Positions 26,302-33,550 of a stretch of DNA of 41,294 nucleotides are shown one piece after another (position 1 is the first letter of the stretch; each line of letters begins with the position of its first letter). Both the position numbers and the translations under genes were made by a program. Under the pieces are notes generated by a model. That model saw only the letters and a program-made list of their open reading frames with translations. It did not search any database and had not been told where the DNA came from. This stretch comes from Rhodobacteraceae bacterium REDSEA-S34_B6 (GTDB lineage Bacteria > Pseudomonadota > Alphaproteobacteria > Rhodobacterales > Rhodobacteraceae). The stretch spans positions 42,177 through 83,470 of the forward strand of contig LUQC01000014.1 of NCBI GenBank assembly GCA_001627925.1, in the 5' to 3' direction.

Positions 26302-27132
26302 ATGAAAACCATAGCTTTTCAAGGCGAACTTGGAGCCTATTCGCATGAAGCGTGTATGTCAGCTCGACCAAATTGCAAGGCATTACCATGTAAATCCTTT
26401 GAGGATGTTATTTATGCTGTTAATAACAATGTTGCAGATTTAGCCATGCTACCAGTCGAAAATACTACCTACGGCAGAGTCGCAGATATTCACAGATTAC
26501 TTCCTGGATCGGGCCTTCACATTATTGATGAAGTATTTACTCGGGTAAGAATAAATTTGTTAGGCTTGCCGGGGAAAAAGCTCGAAGATATCGAAGTAGC
26601 TAAAGCGCATCCAGTTCTATTACCACAAGCAGCTTCATTTTTAGACAAAAATAATATCCGCGGGATTAGGGCGATTGATAGCGCAGGCGCAGCCGCCGCC
26701 TTAAAAGACTCGAAAGCCAAAGGCCTTGGGGTGTTGGCCAGTAAGTTGGCTGCAGAGATCTATGGGCTTGAAGTACTTGCAGAAGACATCGAAGACTCCG
26801 ATCATAATACTACGAGATTTCTTCTGATGTCCTCCTACCCAGATAATACCAGGCGTGGTGACACAAAAATGATGACAACGTTCATTTTCCAGGTGCGCAA
26901 TATTCCGGCGGCTTTGTATAAAGCGATGGGTGGCTTTGCTACAAATGGCGTAAACATGACTAAATTAGAGAGCTACATGGTGGGAGGGACCTTCTCCGCA
27001 ACTCAATTTTATGCCGACATCGAGGGTCATCCAGATGATACAAATGTCAAACTGGCCTTGGACGAGCTTTCTTATTTTACTCAATCAATAAGTATTCTTG
27101 GAGTTTACCCAGCAAGTTCCGAACGAGTATAA
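26302..27132 (+). CDS. pheA: Prephenate dehydratase
   Basis: Converts prephenate to phenylpyruvate in phenylalanine synthesis. The 276 residues form a catalytic domain (about 1-180, opening IAFQGELGAYSH, with the catalytic TTRF motif in DHNTTRFLLMS) and a C-terminal ACT domain (FIFQVRNIPAALYKAMGGFA). The ACT segment that is usually ESRP, involved in phenylalanine feedback, reads ESYM here. ATG 26302 follows GGGGTGA. No chorismate mutase domain is fused. It is divergent from the membrane cytochrome c gene, and convergent with nudC. Confidence 0.95.
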   Translation: MKTIAFQGELGAYSHEACMSARPNCKALPCKSFEDVIYAVNNNVADLAMLPVENTTYGRVADIHRLLPGSGLHIIDEVFTRVRINLLGLPGKKLEDIEVAKAHPVLLPQAASFLDKNNIRGIRAIDSAGAAAALKDSKAKGLGVLASKLAAEIYGLEVLAEDIEDSDHNTTRFLLMSSYPDNTRRGDTKMMTTFIFQVRNIPAALYKAMGGFATNGVNMTKLESYMVGGTFSATQFYADIEGHPDDTNVKLALDELSYFTQSISILGVYPASSERV

Positions 27133-27188
27133 GTTCAAATTTTAAATATTAATAAAATACCATTTTTACGTTGTAGGATAGGTCATTT

Positions 27189-28136
27189 TTATTGCAATGT
27201 ATCAGCTAGCCAATTCAATAGCAGAAAATGTGCAATTGAACCAGGTCTCGCCGCTTTAAAACTGTCTTCTAGACCTGCCATGGCCATATGCAGATCATGT
27301 TTATTGACCCATTTTATATCTTCCATCTCAGAGTGATCTATTGTGATTTCTTTGGACTTTGCTTCCCCATAGCAACCAAACATCAAAGACATTGGGAATG
27401 CCCACGGTTGCGAGGCAAGATATTGCACAGCGCCAACATTAATTCCAGATTCTTCAAAAGCCTCTCGGCGAACCGCTGCTTCTAAAGTTTCCCCAGGTTC
27501 CATAAACCCTGCGAGTAGAGAATACATACCATCGGGCCATCCGATAGATCTACCCAACAAAACAAAGGGTCCATTTGTGATTAGCATGATAACTACTGGG
27601 TCAATGCGTGGAAAAGACGAACTGTTACAATTTTCACAATTTATCTGCCAGCCCGACTCAATAATTGAAACTTTCTGTCCGCATTTTGAGCAGAAGCGAG
27701 AGGTATTTTGCCAATGGAAAACAGATTTAGCGGTAGAAGCCAATTCAGCAGACCTAGGTGTTAATAAATGCATGAAGCTTCTTAGCTCCCAAAACGGGAA
27801 ATCTTTACCTAGAAATTCATGAAATTGTTGAGTTTTATCATAAAACGAGCCATCTATTTCATCTTGGCCAATAGGCTCCCATTCCGAAATATCAGTAGCA
27901 AAATACGAAACATCTTTCTTTCTTCCAAGAAAGATTATTTGTTTATTCGAAATTATCTTGTTTGGATATTTCATTAGGGCAAGTTCGCAGGCATTTTTTA
28001 AATCAACTGCAAATTTACCGCGCCAATGAATAATAAATAGATCTCCTTCACGAGGCGAAGCTTTTGCAGAGCCGCGAAGCTCACTTGCTCGATTTAACCC
28101 AGATCCCCCAAAAGTAACTCTTTCAGCATTTCTCAA
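27189..28136 (-). CDS. nudC: NAD(H) pyrophosphatase, Nudix family
   Basis: Hydrolyses NAD(H) to NMN(H) and AMP and may remove NAD caps from RNA. At 315 residues it has an N-terminal domain, a zinc ribbon with paired cysteines (CSKCGQK and CENCNSSS) followed by FPRIDPVVIMLI, and the Nudix box GFMEPGETLEAAVRREAFEESGINVG-like element matching Gx5Ex7REUxEExGU. The downstream SQPWAFPMSLM motif is typical of NudC, as opposed to other Nudix enzymes. The start is apparently TTG at 28136, eight bases after AAGGA. It is divergent from the SRP RNA gene and convergent with pheA. Confidence 0.93.
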   Translation of the reverse strand: MRNAERVTFGGSGLNRASELRGSAKASPREGDLFIIHWRGKFAVDLKNACELALMKYPNKIISNKQIIFLGRKKDVSYFATDISEWEPIGQDEIDGSFYDKTQQFHEFLGKDFPFWELRSFMHLLTPRSAELASTAKSVFHWQNTSRFCSKCGQKVSIIESGWQINCENCNSSSFPRIDPVVIMLITNGPFVLLGRSIGWPDGMYSLLAGFMEPGETLEAAVRREAFEESGINVGAVQYLASQPWAFPMSLMFGCYGEAKSKEITIDHSEMEDIKWVNKHDLHMAMAGLEDSFKAARPGSIAHFLLLNWLADTLQ

Positions 28137-28184
28137 ATATAAAGATCCTTACCGAAGTATTTGCCTTATCCCTAAAAATCAAAA

Positions 28185-28213
28185 TTGACAGAGTCAACTT
28201 GCAACTACACTTT
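28185..28213 (+). promoter_or_regulatory. Probable promoter of the SRP RNA gene
   Basis: A perfect TTGACA -35 box lies at 28185-28190. Possible -10 elements are TACACT at 28206-28211 (15-base spacer) or CACTTT at 28208-28213 (17-base spacer). Either would start transcription close to the SRP RNA 5' end near 28224. Confidence 0.5.
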
Positions 28214-28223
28214 AAAGCCTTTA

Positions 28224-28318
28224 AATGACTCCCGAGGGGTTGATGCGGGCGTATACCTCGCCAACCCGGTCAGGTCCGGAAGGAAGCAGCCGTAACGAGT
28301 TTTATTCGGGTCGTTATC
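28224..28318 (+). ncRNA. ffs: Signal recognition particle RNA, small (4.5S) type
   Basis: RNA of the signal recognition particle, which binds Ffh and targets membrane proteins. The universally conserved apical domain is present at about 28267-28291 (GGTCAGGTCCGGAAGGAAGC, then AGCC), flanked by pairing strands. The outer stem forms between ATGAC/CCCGAG at 28225-28236 and TTCGGG/GTTAT at 28305-28317, which sets the ends. At about 95 bases with no Alu domain it is the short proteobacterial type. A run of eight T residues at 28330-28337 probably ends transcription. End positions are approximate. Confidence 0.92.
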
Positions 28319-28373
28319 AATCTCTCACCTTTTTTTTATCAAAATCACCTAAAGATTTTCTAATTTTGCAGCT

Positions 28374-28847
28374 TTACTTGAAAGCCCAAAACTTTTGTTG
28401 TTCAGTTTCGATTGCGCAAGGTCGAAACTCTCGTAAACGCTCCAAAGCACCTTCAGAACTCCAACCCATTTCTAGAAGTAACCGCAGCAAAAACATGCCA
28501 GATCTTCCGCACCCACCCATACAATTGAAAATTATACCCCCACCACTGAGTACAGTTCTTTTTAACATTGGCATCATAGAATTCCATTCTTTTTCACGCA
28601 GTGCATCTGGTATCTGATAGTCATCTACCGCTATTTGAAACCATTTAATTCCTAATGTATGTAATTTTTCAGGCAAGCTGGCCGCTGAACAGTTAATCAT
28701 CTCATATTTGGTTGCACATGTTACAACGACTGTAGGCATTGCATTAACCAATTGCAAAAAGTCCTCATCAAATGAAGAGTACTTTCCCGGCATTGGACAT
28801 AAGCCAACGAAACCATTTTCAAATTCTATTTTGACTACCTCAAACAC
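28374..28847 (-). CDS. Protein tyrosine / dual-specificity phosphatase-like protein
   Basis: A 157-residue cysteine-phosphatase fold. The P-loop signature Cx5R is at residues 109-115 (NCMGGCGRSG), with Asn at the position before the catalytic Cys where His is usual. Candidate general acids are Asp75, Asp76 or Asp81 in VDDYQIPD. The N-terminus (GFVGLCPMPGKY) resembles small prokaryotic phosphatase-domain proteins often annotated as protein phosphatase. Substrate unknown. The start is GTG at 28847, since an in-frame TAG lies just upstream. It faces the SRP RNA and is divergent from dnaX. Confidence 0.75.
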   Translation of the reverse strand: MFEVVKIEFENGFVGLCPMPGKYSSFDEDFLQLVNAMPTVVVTCATKYEMINCSAASLPEKLHTLGIKWFQIAVDDYQIPDALREKEWNSMMPMLKRTVLSGGGIIFNCMGGCGRSGMFLLRLLLEMGWSSEGALERLREFRPCAIETEQQKFWAFK

Positions 28848-28946
28848 TGACTTCTATAATGCTATTTCAATTTGCCATTTAGAATAGTAAATAATGCAGT
28901 ATACTAACACTAGTAAATATTCTGTATGTCTACTGGGGACCTATTG

Positions 28947-30695
28947 ATGACTGAAATAACCGAAATGAACCTATATAAAGTCCTTGCTCGAAAATACCGC
29001 CCAGAGACATTTAAAGATTTGGTTGGCCAAGCGGCAATGGTTCAAACTCTTCAAAACGCTTTTGATGCTGATAGGATTGCACAAGCGTTCATTTTAACTG
29101 GCATAAGGGGTACGGGGAAAACGACCACAGCGAGAATAATTGCCAAAGGGTTAAATTGTATCGGTTTAGATCAAAACGGTGGGCCCACAATAGAGCCTTG
29201 TGGGAAATGTTCGAATTGTACTGCAATTATTAAAGGCAACCATGTTGATGTAATGGAAATGGACGCCGCAAGTCGAACTAGTGTTGATGACATAAGAGAA
29301 ATAATAGAAAGTATTTATTACAAAGCTTCCTCAGGCCGCTTCAAGGTATACATAATCGACGAAGTTCATATGTTGTCTAATAGCGCATTTAATGCACTGT
29401 TAAAAACACTGGAAGAGCCACCAGAACACGTAAAGTTTATTTTCGCAACAACCGAAATCCGGAAAGTGCCTGTAACAGTCCTATCCCGTTGCCAAAGATT
29501 TGATCTTAGAAGAATAGAGCCAGAAGACATGACGGCACTGCTTCAGAAAATTGCAGGATCGGAAGGTGTTAACGTCTCTGAGGATGCTCTGCGAATGATA
29601 ACCAGAGCTGCGGAAGGTTCCGCAAGAGATGCAACATCTCTTTTAGACCAAGCGATAAGCCACGGTGGTGGCAGTAGCGATGCAAAGCATGTCAGAGCGA
29701 TGCTAGGAATTGCAGACCGTGGCAGAGTATTGGACCTTTTCGAAATGATAATGCAGGGCGATGCAGCATCTGCCCTAAATGAACTTGGTTCACAATATTC
29801 AGATGGAGCAGATCCAATTGTAATTCTTAAAGATTTAGCAGAAATCACACATTGGATATCAGTTGCGAAGATAACGCCAGATATAAATGAAGACCCTACA
29901 GTAACGCCTGATGAGCGAATGCGCGGCATAGAATTTTCAAAACTTTTATCTATGCGTGTGCTCACGAGAATGTGGCAAATGCTTATTAAATCTCTTGATG
30001 AAATTGCTATTGCCCCAAGCCCGCTAATGGCCGCAGAAATGATAATTATACGACTCACACATGCGGCCGACTTACCTCCGACAGAAGATTTAATCAAGAA
30101 AATTGAGAGTAAATTGCAGGGGGCTAACAAAGAAAAAAATTTAGAAACACCATCAAAAAATATGGGTACGCGGGCGATTAGTCACGAGATTTTTCAACCC
30201 AAACAGAATAACGCGTCCAACTTAAAAGTTGCTCCGGCTGCTGATGAAGGTATTGGGATAGTCAGTTATACTAAATTCGAGGATATTCTAGAGTTAGTAA
30301 AACAAAATAGAGATGTTAAATTGCTCGTTGATATCGAAAATGGTTTGCGCTTGGTCACCTATCGTCCAGGATATATAGAGTTTACGCCAACGGAATTTGC
30401 TCCTGCTAACTTAGCCCAGAGATTAAGCAATCGACTCAAAGAATGGACAGGAAGCCGCTGGGCTGTAAGCGTTGTCCAGAATGGTGAAGCAGAGACAATT
30501 TTTGAAAAAAAAGAAAAAGATGCGAAAGAATTAGAAACTGAGGCATACGCTCATCCTTTTGTAAAAGAAGTGCTGGTTCAATTTCCTGCTGCTCGGATTG
30601 TTAATGTAATTTCAAAGAAAAAATTAGAGCAAGAGGCAGCCATTCAGGCACTTGAAGAAGTTGACAGTGAGTGGGATCCATTTGAAGAAGATTAA
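28947..30695 (+). CDS. dnaX: DNA polymerase III subunit tau/gamma
   Basis: AAA+ clamp-loader subunit of the replicative polymerase. Motifs: RKYRPETFKDLVGQ near residue 16, Walker A GIRGTGKTT (52-60), zinc-binding Cys71, Cys85, Cys88 and Cys91, Walker B IIDEVHML (Asp138, Glu139) and sensor 1 FATTE. After domain III comes a linker and a C-terminal tau region ending in an acidic tail. I chose ATG 28947, which has GGGG about ten bases upstream, over an in-frame ATG at 28926 without a site; this gives 582 residues. An A7 run at 30133-30139 could allow slippage to a gamma form. First gene of dnaX-ybaB-recR. Confidence 0.95.
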   Translation: MTEITEMNLYKVLARKYRPETFKDLVGQAAMVQTLQNAFDADRIAQAFILTGIRGTGKTTTARIIAKGLNCIGLDQNGGPTIEPCGKCSNCTAIIKGNHVDVMEMDAASRTSVDDIREIIESIYYKASSGRFKVYIIDEVHMLSNSAFNALLKTLEEPPEHVKFIFATTEIRKVPVTVLSRCQRFDLRRIEPEDMTALLQKIAGSEGVNVSEDALRMITRAAEGSARDATSLLDQAISHGGGSSDAKHVRAMLGIADRGRVLDLFEMIMQGDAASALNELGSQYSDGADPIVILKDLAEITHWISVAKITPDINEDPTVTPDERMRGIEFSKLLSMRVLTRMWQMLIKSLDEIAIAPSPLMAAEMIIIRLTHAADLPPTEDLIKKIESKLQGANKEKNLETPSKNMGTRAISHEIFQPKQNNASNLKVAPAADEGIGIVSYTKFEDILELVKQNRDVKLLVDIENGLRLVTYRPGYIEFTPTEFAPANLAQRLSNRLKEWTGSRWAVSVVQNGEAETIFEKKEKDAKELETEAYAHPFVKEVLVQFPAARIVNVISKKKLEQEAAIQALEEVDSEWDPFEED

Positions 30696-30721
30696 AACAG
30701 AATTTATTGAAAGGTTTTAAA

Positions 30722-31066
30722 ATGTTTAAGGGACTAGGTGGACTTGGAGACATGGGCAAAATGATGAAAGCAGCCCAAGAAACGCAAGAAAAAATGGCTC
30801 GTATGCAAGAAGATTTGGCTCTCATTGAAGTAATAGGAGAGTCTGGAGCTGGTCTAGTTAAAGCGACAGCGACAGCAAAAGGCGAGTTAACGGGCTTAGA
30901 AATTGATCCATCAATTTTTAATGGCGATGATAAAGAAATTGTAGAAGACCTCATTTTGGCCGCAATAAAGGATGCACAAGCAAAAGCATCTTATAGATCA
31001 AAAAAAGAATTGGAGAAAATAACCGAAGCATTGGGGCTTCCAGCTGGAATGAAATTACCATTTTAG
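30722..31066 (+). CDS. ybaB: YbaB/EbfC family nucleoid-associated protein
   Basis: Small DNA-binding protein of 114 residues that forms dimers and bends or coats DNA. The opening [19 protein letters not shown], a heptad-like helix ([15 protein letters not shown]) and the closing [11 protein letters not shown] are typical. ATG 30722 with AAGG nine bases upstream is preferred to the in-frame TTG at 30707. It stands between dnaX (26-base gap) and recR (37-base gap) on the same strand, the common bacterial arrangement, and is probably cotranscribed with them. Confidence 0.94.
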   Translation: MFKGLGGLGDMGKMMKAAQETQEKMARMQEDLALIEVIGESGAGLVKATATAKGELTGLEIDPSIFNGDDKEIVEDLILAAIKDAQAKASYRSKKELEKITEALGLPAGMKLPF

Positions 31067-31103
31067 CTTCAATAAAATCCCCTATATTTGTCTGAGGAAA
31101 CCA

Positions 31104-31703
31104 TTGAGCACTTCAAGAACACGAGAAATTGAGATTTTGATAGATCTTGTCGCCAAATTGCCTGGATTAGGCCCTCGATCTGCCAGGCGCGCTGTTTTGC
31201 ATCTGATCCGCAAAAAAAGTAGTCTATTCACTCCCCTATCGAAACAGATGGCAAAGGTTGCTGAGCAAGCCCGAGAGTGTCTCAATTGTGGTAACATTGG
31301 GACCGCAAATATATGTGAGCTTTGTGAAGATCAAAAGCGAAATAACGGCCAAATTTGCGTTGTTGAAGATGTTTCGGATCTATGGGCTATGGAGAGAACA
31401 TCAGTTTTTAAGGGCCAATATCACGTTCTTGGCGGAACTTTATCAGCGTTGGATGGTATCGGGCCTGAAGAATTAAAAATTCCAAAACTAATAAAACGCG
31501 TTGATAATGAAGAAGTCCATGAAGTTATTTTAGCTTTGAATGCCACGCTTGAGGGACAAACCACGGCTCATTATATCGCTGAACAGATCGAAAATAGGGT
31601 TTCAGTAACCTCACTGGCCCGTGGAGTTCCTATGGGAGGTGAGTTAGATTATTTGGATGAGGGGACTATCTCAGCCGCTTTAAACGCTCGAGCTAAAATA
31701 TGA
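31104..31703 (+). CDS. recR: Recombination mediator RecR
   Basis: Works with RecF and RecO to load RecA on gapped DNA. The 199 residues contain the helix-hairpin-helix [12 protein letters not shown] (19-30), a four-cysteine zinc finger (Cys59, Cys62, Cys71, Cys74), and a Toprim domain from about residue 83 ([33 protein letters not shown]). The start is apparently TTG at 31104 with TGAGGAAA a few bases upstream; no ATG is suitably placed. Last gene of the dnaX-ybaB-recR run, convergent with trcR 22 bases away. Confidence 0.95.
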   Translation: MSTSRTREIEILIDLVAKLPGLGPRSARRAVLHLIRKKSSLFTPLSKQMAKVAEQARECLNCGNIGTANICELCEDQKRNNGQICVVEDVSDLWAMERTSVFKGQYHVLGGTLSALDGIGPEELKIPKLIKRVDNEEVHEVILALNATLEGQTTAHYIAEQIENRVSVTSLARGVPMGGELDYLDEGTISAALNARAKI

Positions 31704-31725
31704 TCCTTAACAGGCTAATACTGAT

Positions 31726-32481
31726 TTACTTATCGTTATCAGCATCAGTTCCTTCCTCTGGTAAATTAAAAAAACTGTCTGCATCCCTGTAGTCCTGGCC
31801 CTCGTCAGATTGAACTTGAGTATTAGGACTATTTACGGGAAGGTCTCCCTCAGCATTAAATGGGTTAGATGCTTTTTCTTCCACATCCATCTCTAGAGAT
31901 TTTTCGGTGCTAACCAATTTTCTTCGATCCTCATCATTCATAACATCATCAGCAGCAACTTTCTTATCCGCTGCTTTTTGAACTGCTGCATCTAGTTCTG
32001 ATTGTTTACACAAACCCAAGGCAACTGGATCTATTGGTTGAATATTTGAAATATTCCAATGAGTGCGTGTTCGAATGGCTTGAATAGTTGGCTTCGTTGT
32101 TCCAATTAACTTGCTGATCTGCCCATCGGATAGTTCAGGATGAAACTTGACGAGCCAGTATATTGATGCAGGCCTATCCTGTCGTTTTGAAAGTGGAGTA
32201 TACCTAGGACCACGGCGCTTTTCCTCTCCAACTGCAGCTGGATTAAATTTTAGTTTTAGTTTGTGTAAAGGATCTCCCTCACCTTTCTTGATTTCATCCA
32301 AGTCTAACTGATTGTTTGCAACAGGATCAAAACCTTTAACACCTAATGCTACGTCGCCATCTGCAATTCCCTGGATCTCAAGTTCATGCATACTCACAAA
32401 GTCGCCAATTTGCTTAAATGAAAGGGTTGTATTGTCAACCAACCATACAGCAGTAGCCCGCGCCATAAGGGGTTTTACCAT
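31726..32481 (-). CDS. trcR: DUF1013 cell-cycle transcriptional regulator TrcR
   Basis: Alphaproteobacterial regulator of 251 residues. The conserved part, about 1-170, opens MVKPLMARATAVWLVDNTTL and includes GPRYTPLSKRQDRPASIYWLVK and a helix-turn-helix-like GQISKLIGTTKPTIQAI. The C-terminal 80 residues are acidic, low in complexity and probably disordered. TrcR was named for control of cell-cycle transcription in alphaproteobacteria; direct function here is inferred from the family. ATG 32481 follows AAAGGAGT, a strong site. It is convergent with recR and preceded by a 155-base gap before the TauE/SafE gene. Confidence 0.9.
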   Translation of the reverse strand: MVKPLMARATAVWLVDNTTLSFKQIGDFVSMHELEIQGIADGDVALGVKGFDPVANNQLDLDEIKKGEGDPLHKLKLKFNPAAVGEEKRRGPRYTPLSKRQDRPASIYWLVKFHPELSDGQISKLIGTTKPTIQAIRTRTHWNISNIQPIDPVALGLCKQSELDAAVQKAADKKVAADDVMNDEDRRKLVSTEKSLEMDVEEKASNPFNAEGDLPVNSPNTQVQSDEGQDYRDADSFFNLPEEGTDADNDK

Positions 32482-32636
32482 TGTGTTTTACTCCTTTAAA
32501 AACCCATCACTAGGTTTGTTTTATGTTACCATTTTGGGAAACTTTGATGTTTGTATAACCTACGATTTAAGAATTTAAAAGGGATAATAAAAACTAGCTA
32601 TCTTGGTGATAACTAAATACTTACTTTTGTAATATA

Positions 32637-33407
32637 TCAAAACACGTTGGCGGACCGATATATCAAATAAACGCCACCGATACACAGCAGAATAAGTGTG
32701 ACCACGCGAAATTTATCTTGATTTAAATAACGTTGGATGCCGACTCCAAATATCATACCGATCATGGCAGGTAAAACCATAAAAGTTGACAGAATTCCTG
32801 TATCTTTATTAAAAACGCCCGTGTACAAATGTGCAAACAATAAAAAAAATGAGCTTAAGGCAAAGGTCAAGCCTTGCACCAATATCTGTCTTTTCTTTGA
32901 CGTACCAATTGACGTCAAGTAAAGAACAGTTGTTGGTCCCCAAATTCCGGTTCCGCCTCCAAGCAAGCCGGTAATTGCTCCAGAAATACCCGACAGAGCT
33001 CTAGAATTTGTCCTTTTGGGTGCCCGAATATTTACTAACTGTAAAAGAGATAACAGTAAGACTACAGCGCCGATACCGGCTATTAAAATATTAAGATTGG
33101 CTGCAGCAAACAAATTTGCACCAACAAATAATCCAATCAAACATGCAAATAAAAAAAATCTAAAGTCCCTGATACTTTTTACGAGCTCTGCTTTTCCAAA
33201 CAAACTTACTTGGTAAATATTTGTTACGAGTGTCGGCATAATTAAAACCGCAAGTCCTAACAAAGGCATACCAAGTGCTGCAGAACATCCCAAAATTATC
33301 ATTGGCATTGCAAAACCAACTATACCTTTAATGAAACCCGCTACAAAACATACTGTTACAAAAAACAAAACAGTTGACGTTTCAAATTGGTGAATCACAT
33401 TAAGCAT
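32637..33407 (-). CDS. TauE/SafE family anion permease
   Basis: Inner-membrane protein of 256 residues with about eight hydrophobic segments. The repeated family motif is visible near residue 20-45 (FVAGFIKGIVGFAMPMIILG) and in the second half (SGAITGLLGGGTGIWGPTTVLYL). Relatives export sulfite, sulfoacetate or other sulfonate products, or act on other small anions; the substrate here is unknown because the neighbours, trcR and an acyl-CoA dehydrogenase, give no pathway link. The ATG at 33407 has no clear ribosome binding site. Confidence 0.85.
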   Translation of the reverse strand: MLNVIHQFETSTVLFFVTVCFVAGFIKGIVGFAMPMIILGCSAALGMPLLGLAVLIMPTLVTNIYQVSLFGKAELVKSIRDFRFFLFACLIGLFVGANLFAAANLNILIAGIGAVVLLLSLLQLVNIRAPKRTNSRALSGISGAITGLLGGGTGIWGPTTVLYLTSIGTSKKRQILVQGLTFALSSFFLLFAHLYTGVFNKDTGILSTFMVLPAMIGMIFGVGIQRYLNQDKFRVVTLILLCIGGVYLIYRSANVF

Positions 33408-33550
33408 TGTGGAGCAATAGATCTTACATCACGCTGCGGCGCAATATTTCGCCACGTAATTTTAGAACAATTTGCCACACTTCTTTGTATTTAAGTTGCG
33501 CTGCAAGTGCAAAATGTATATGAAGCGAGGAAATTGAGAAGGACTGATTC

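Noticed and set aside
28926-28946. Upstream ATG for dnaX at 28926
   Set aside because: No ribosome binding site precedes it, whereas GGGG sits well before the ATG at 28947, and the added residues are not conserved in DnaX.
29543-30130. Long open frame on the minus strand (195 codons) inside dnaX
   Set aside because: It lies wholly antisense to a well-conserved dnaX domain, matches no family I know, and is rich in Ser/Ile as expected for a shadow frame.
33430-33540. TTGCGC/TGCAAG/TGCAAA elements before mcd as a TTTGCAAA-type short-chain acyl-CoA regulator site
   Set aside because: Only partial half-site matches with no regular spacing; not distinguishable from chance.
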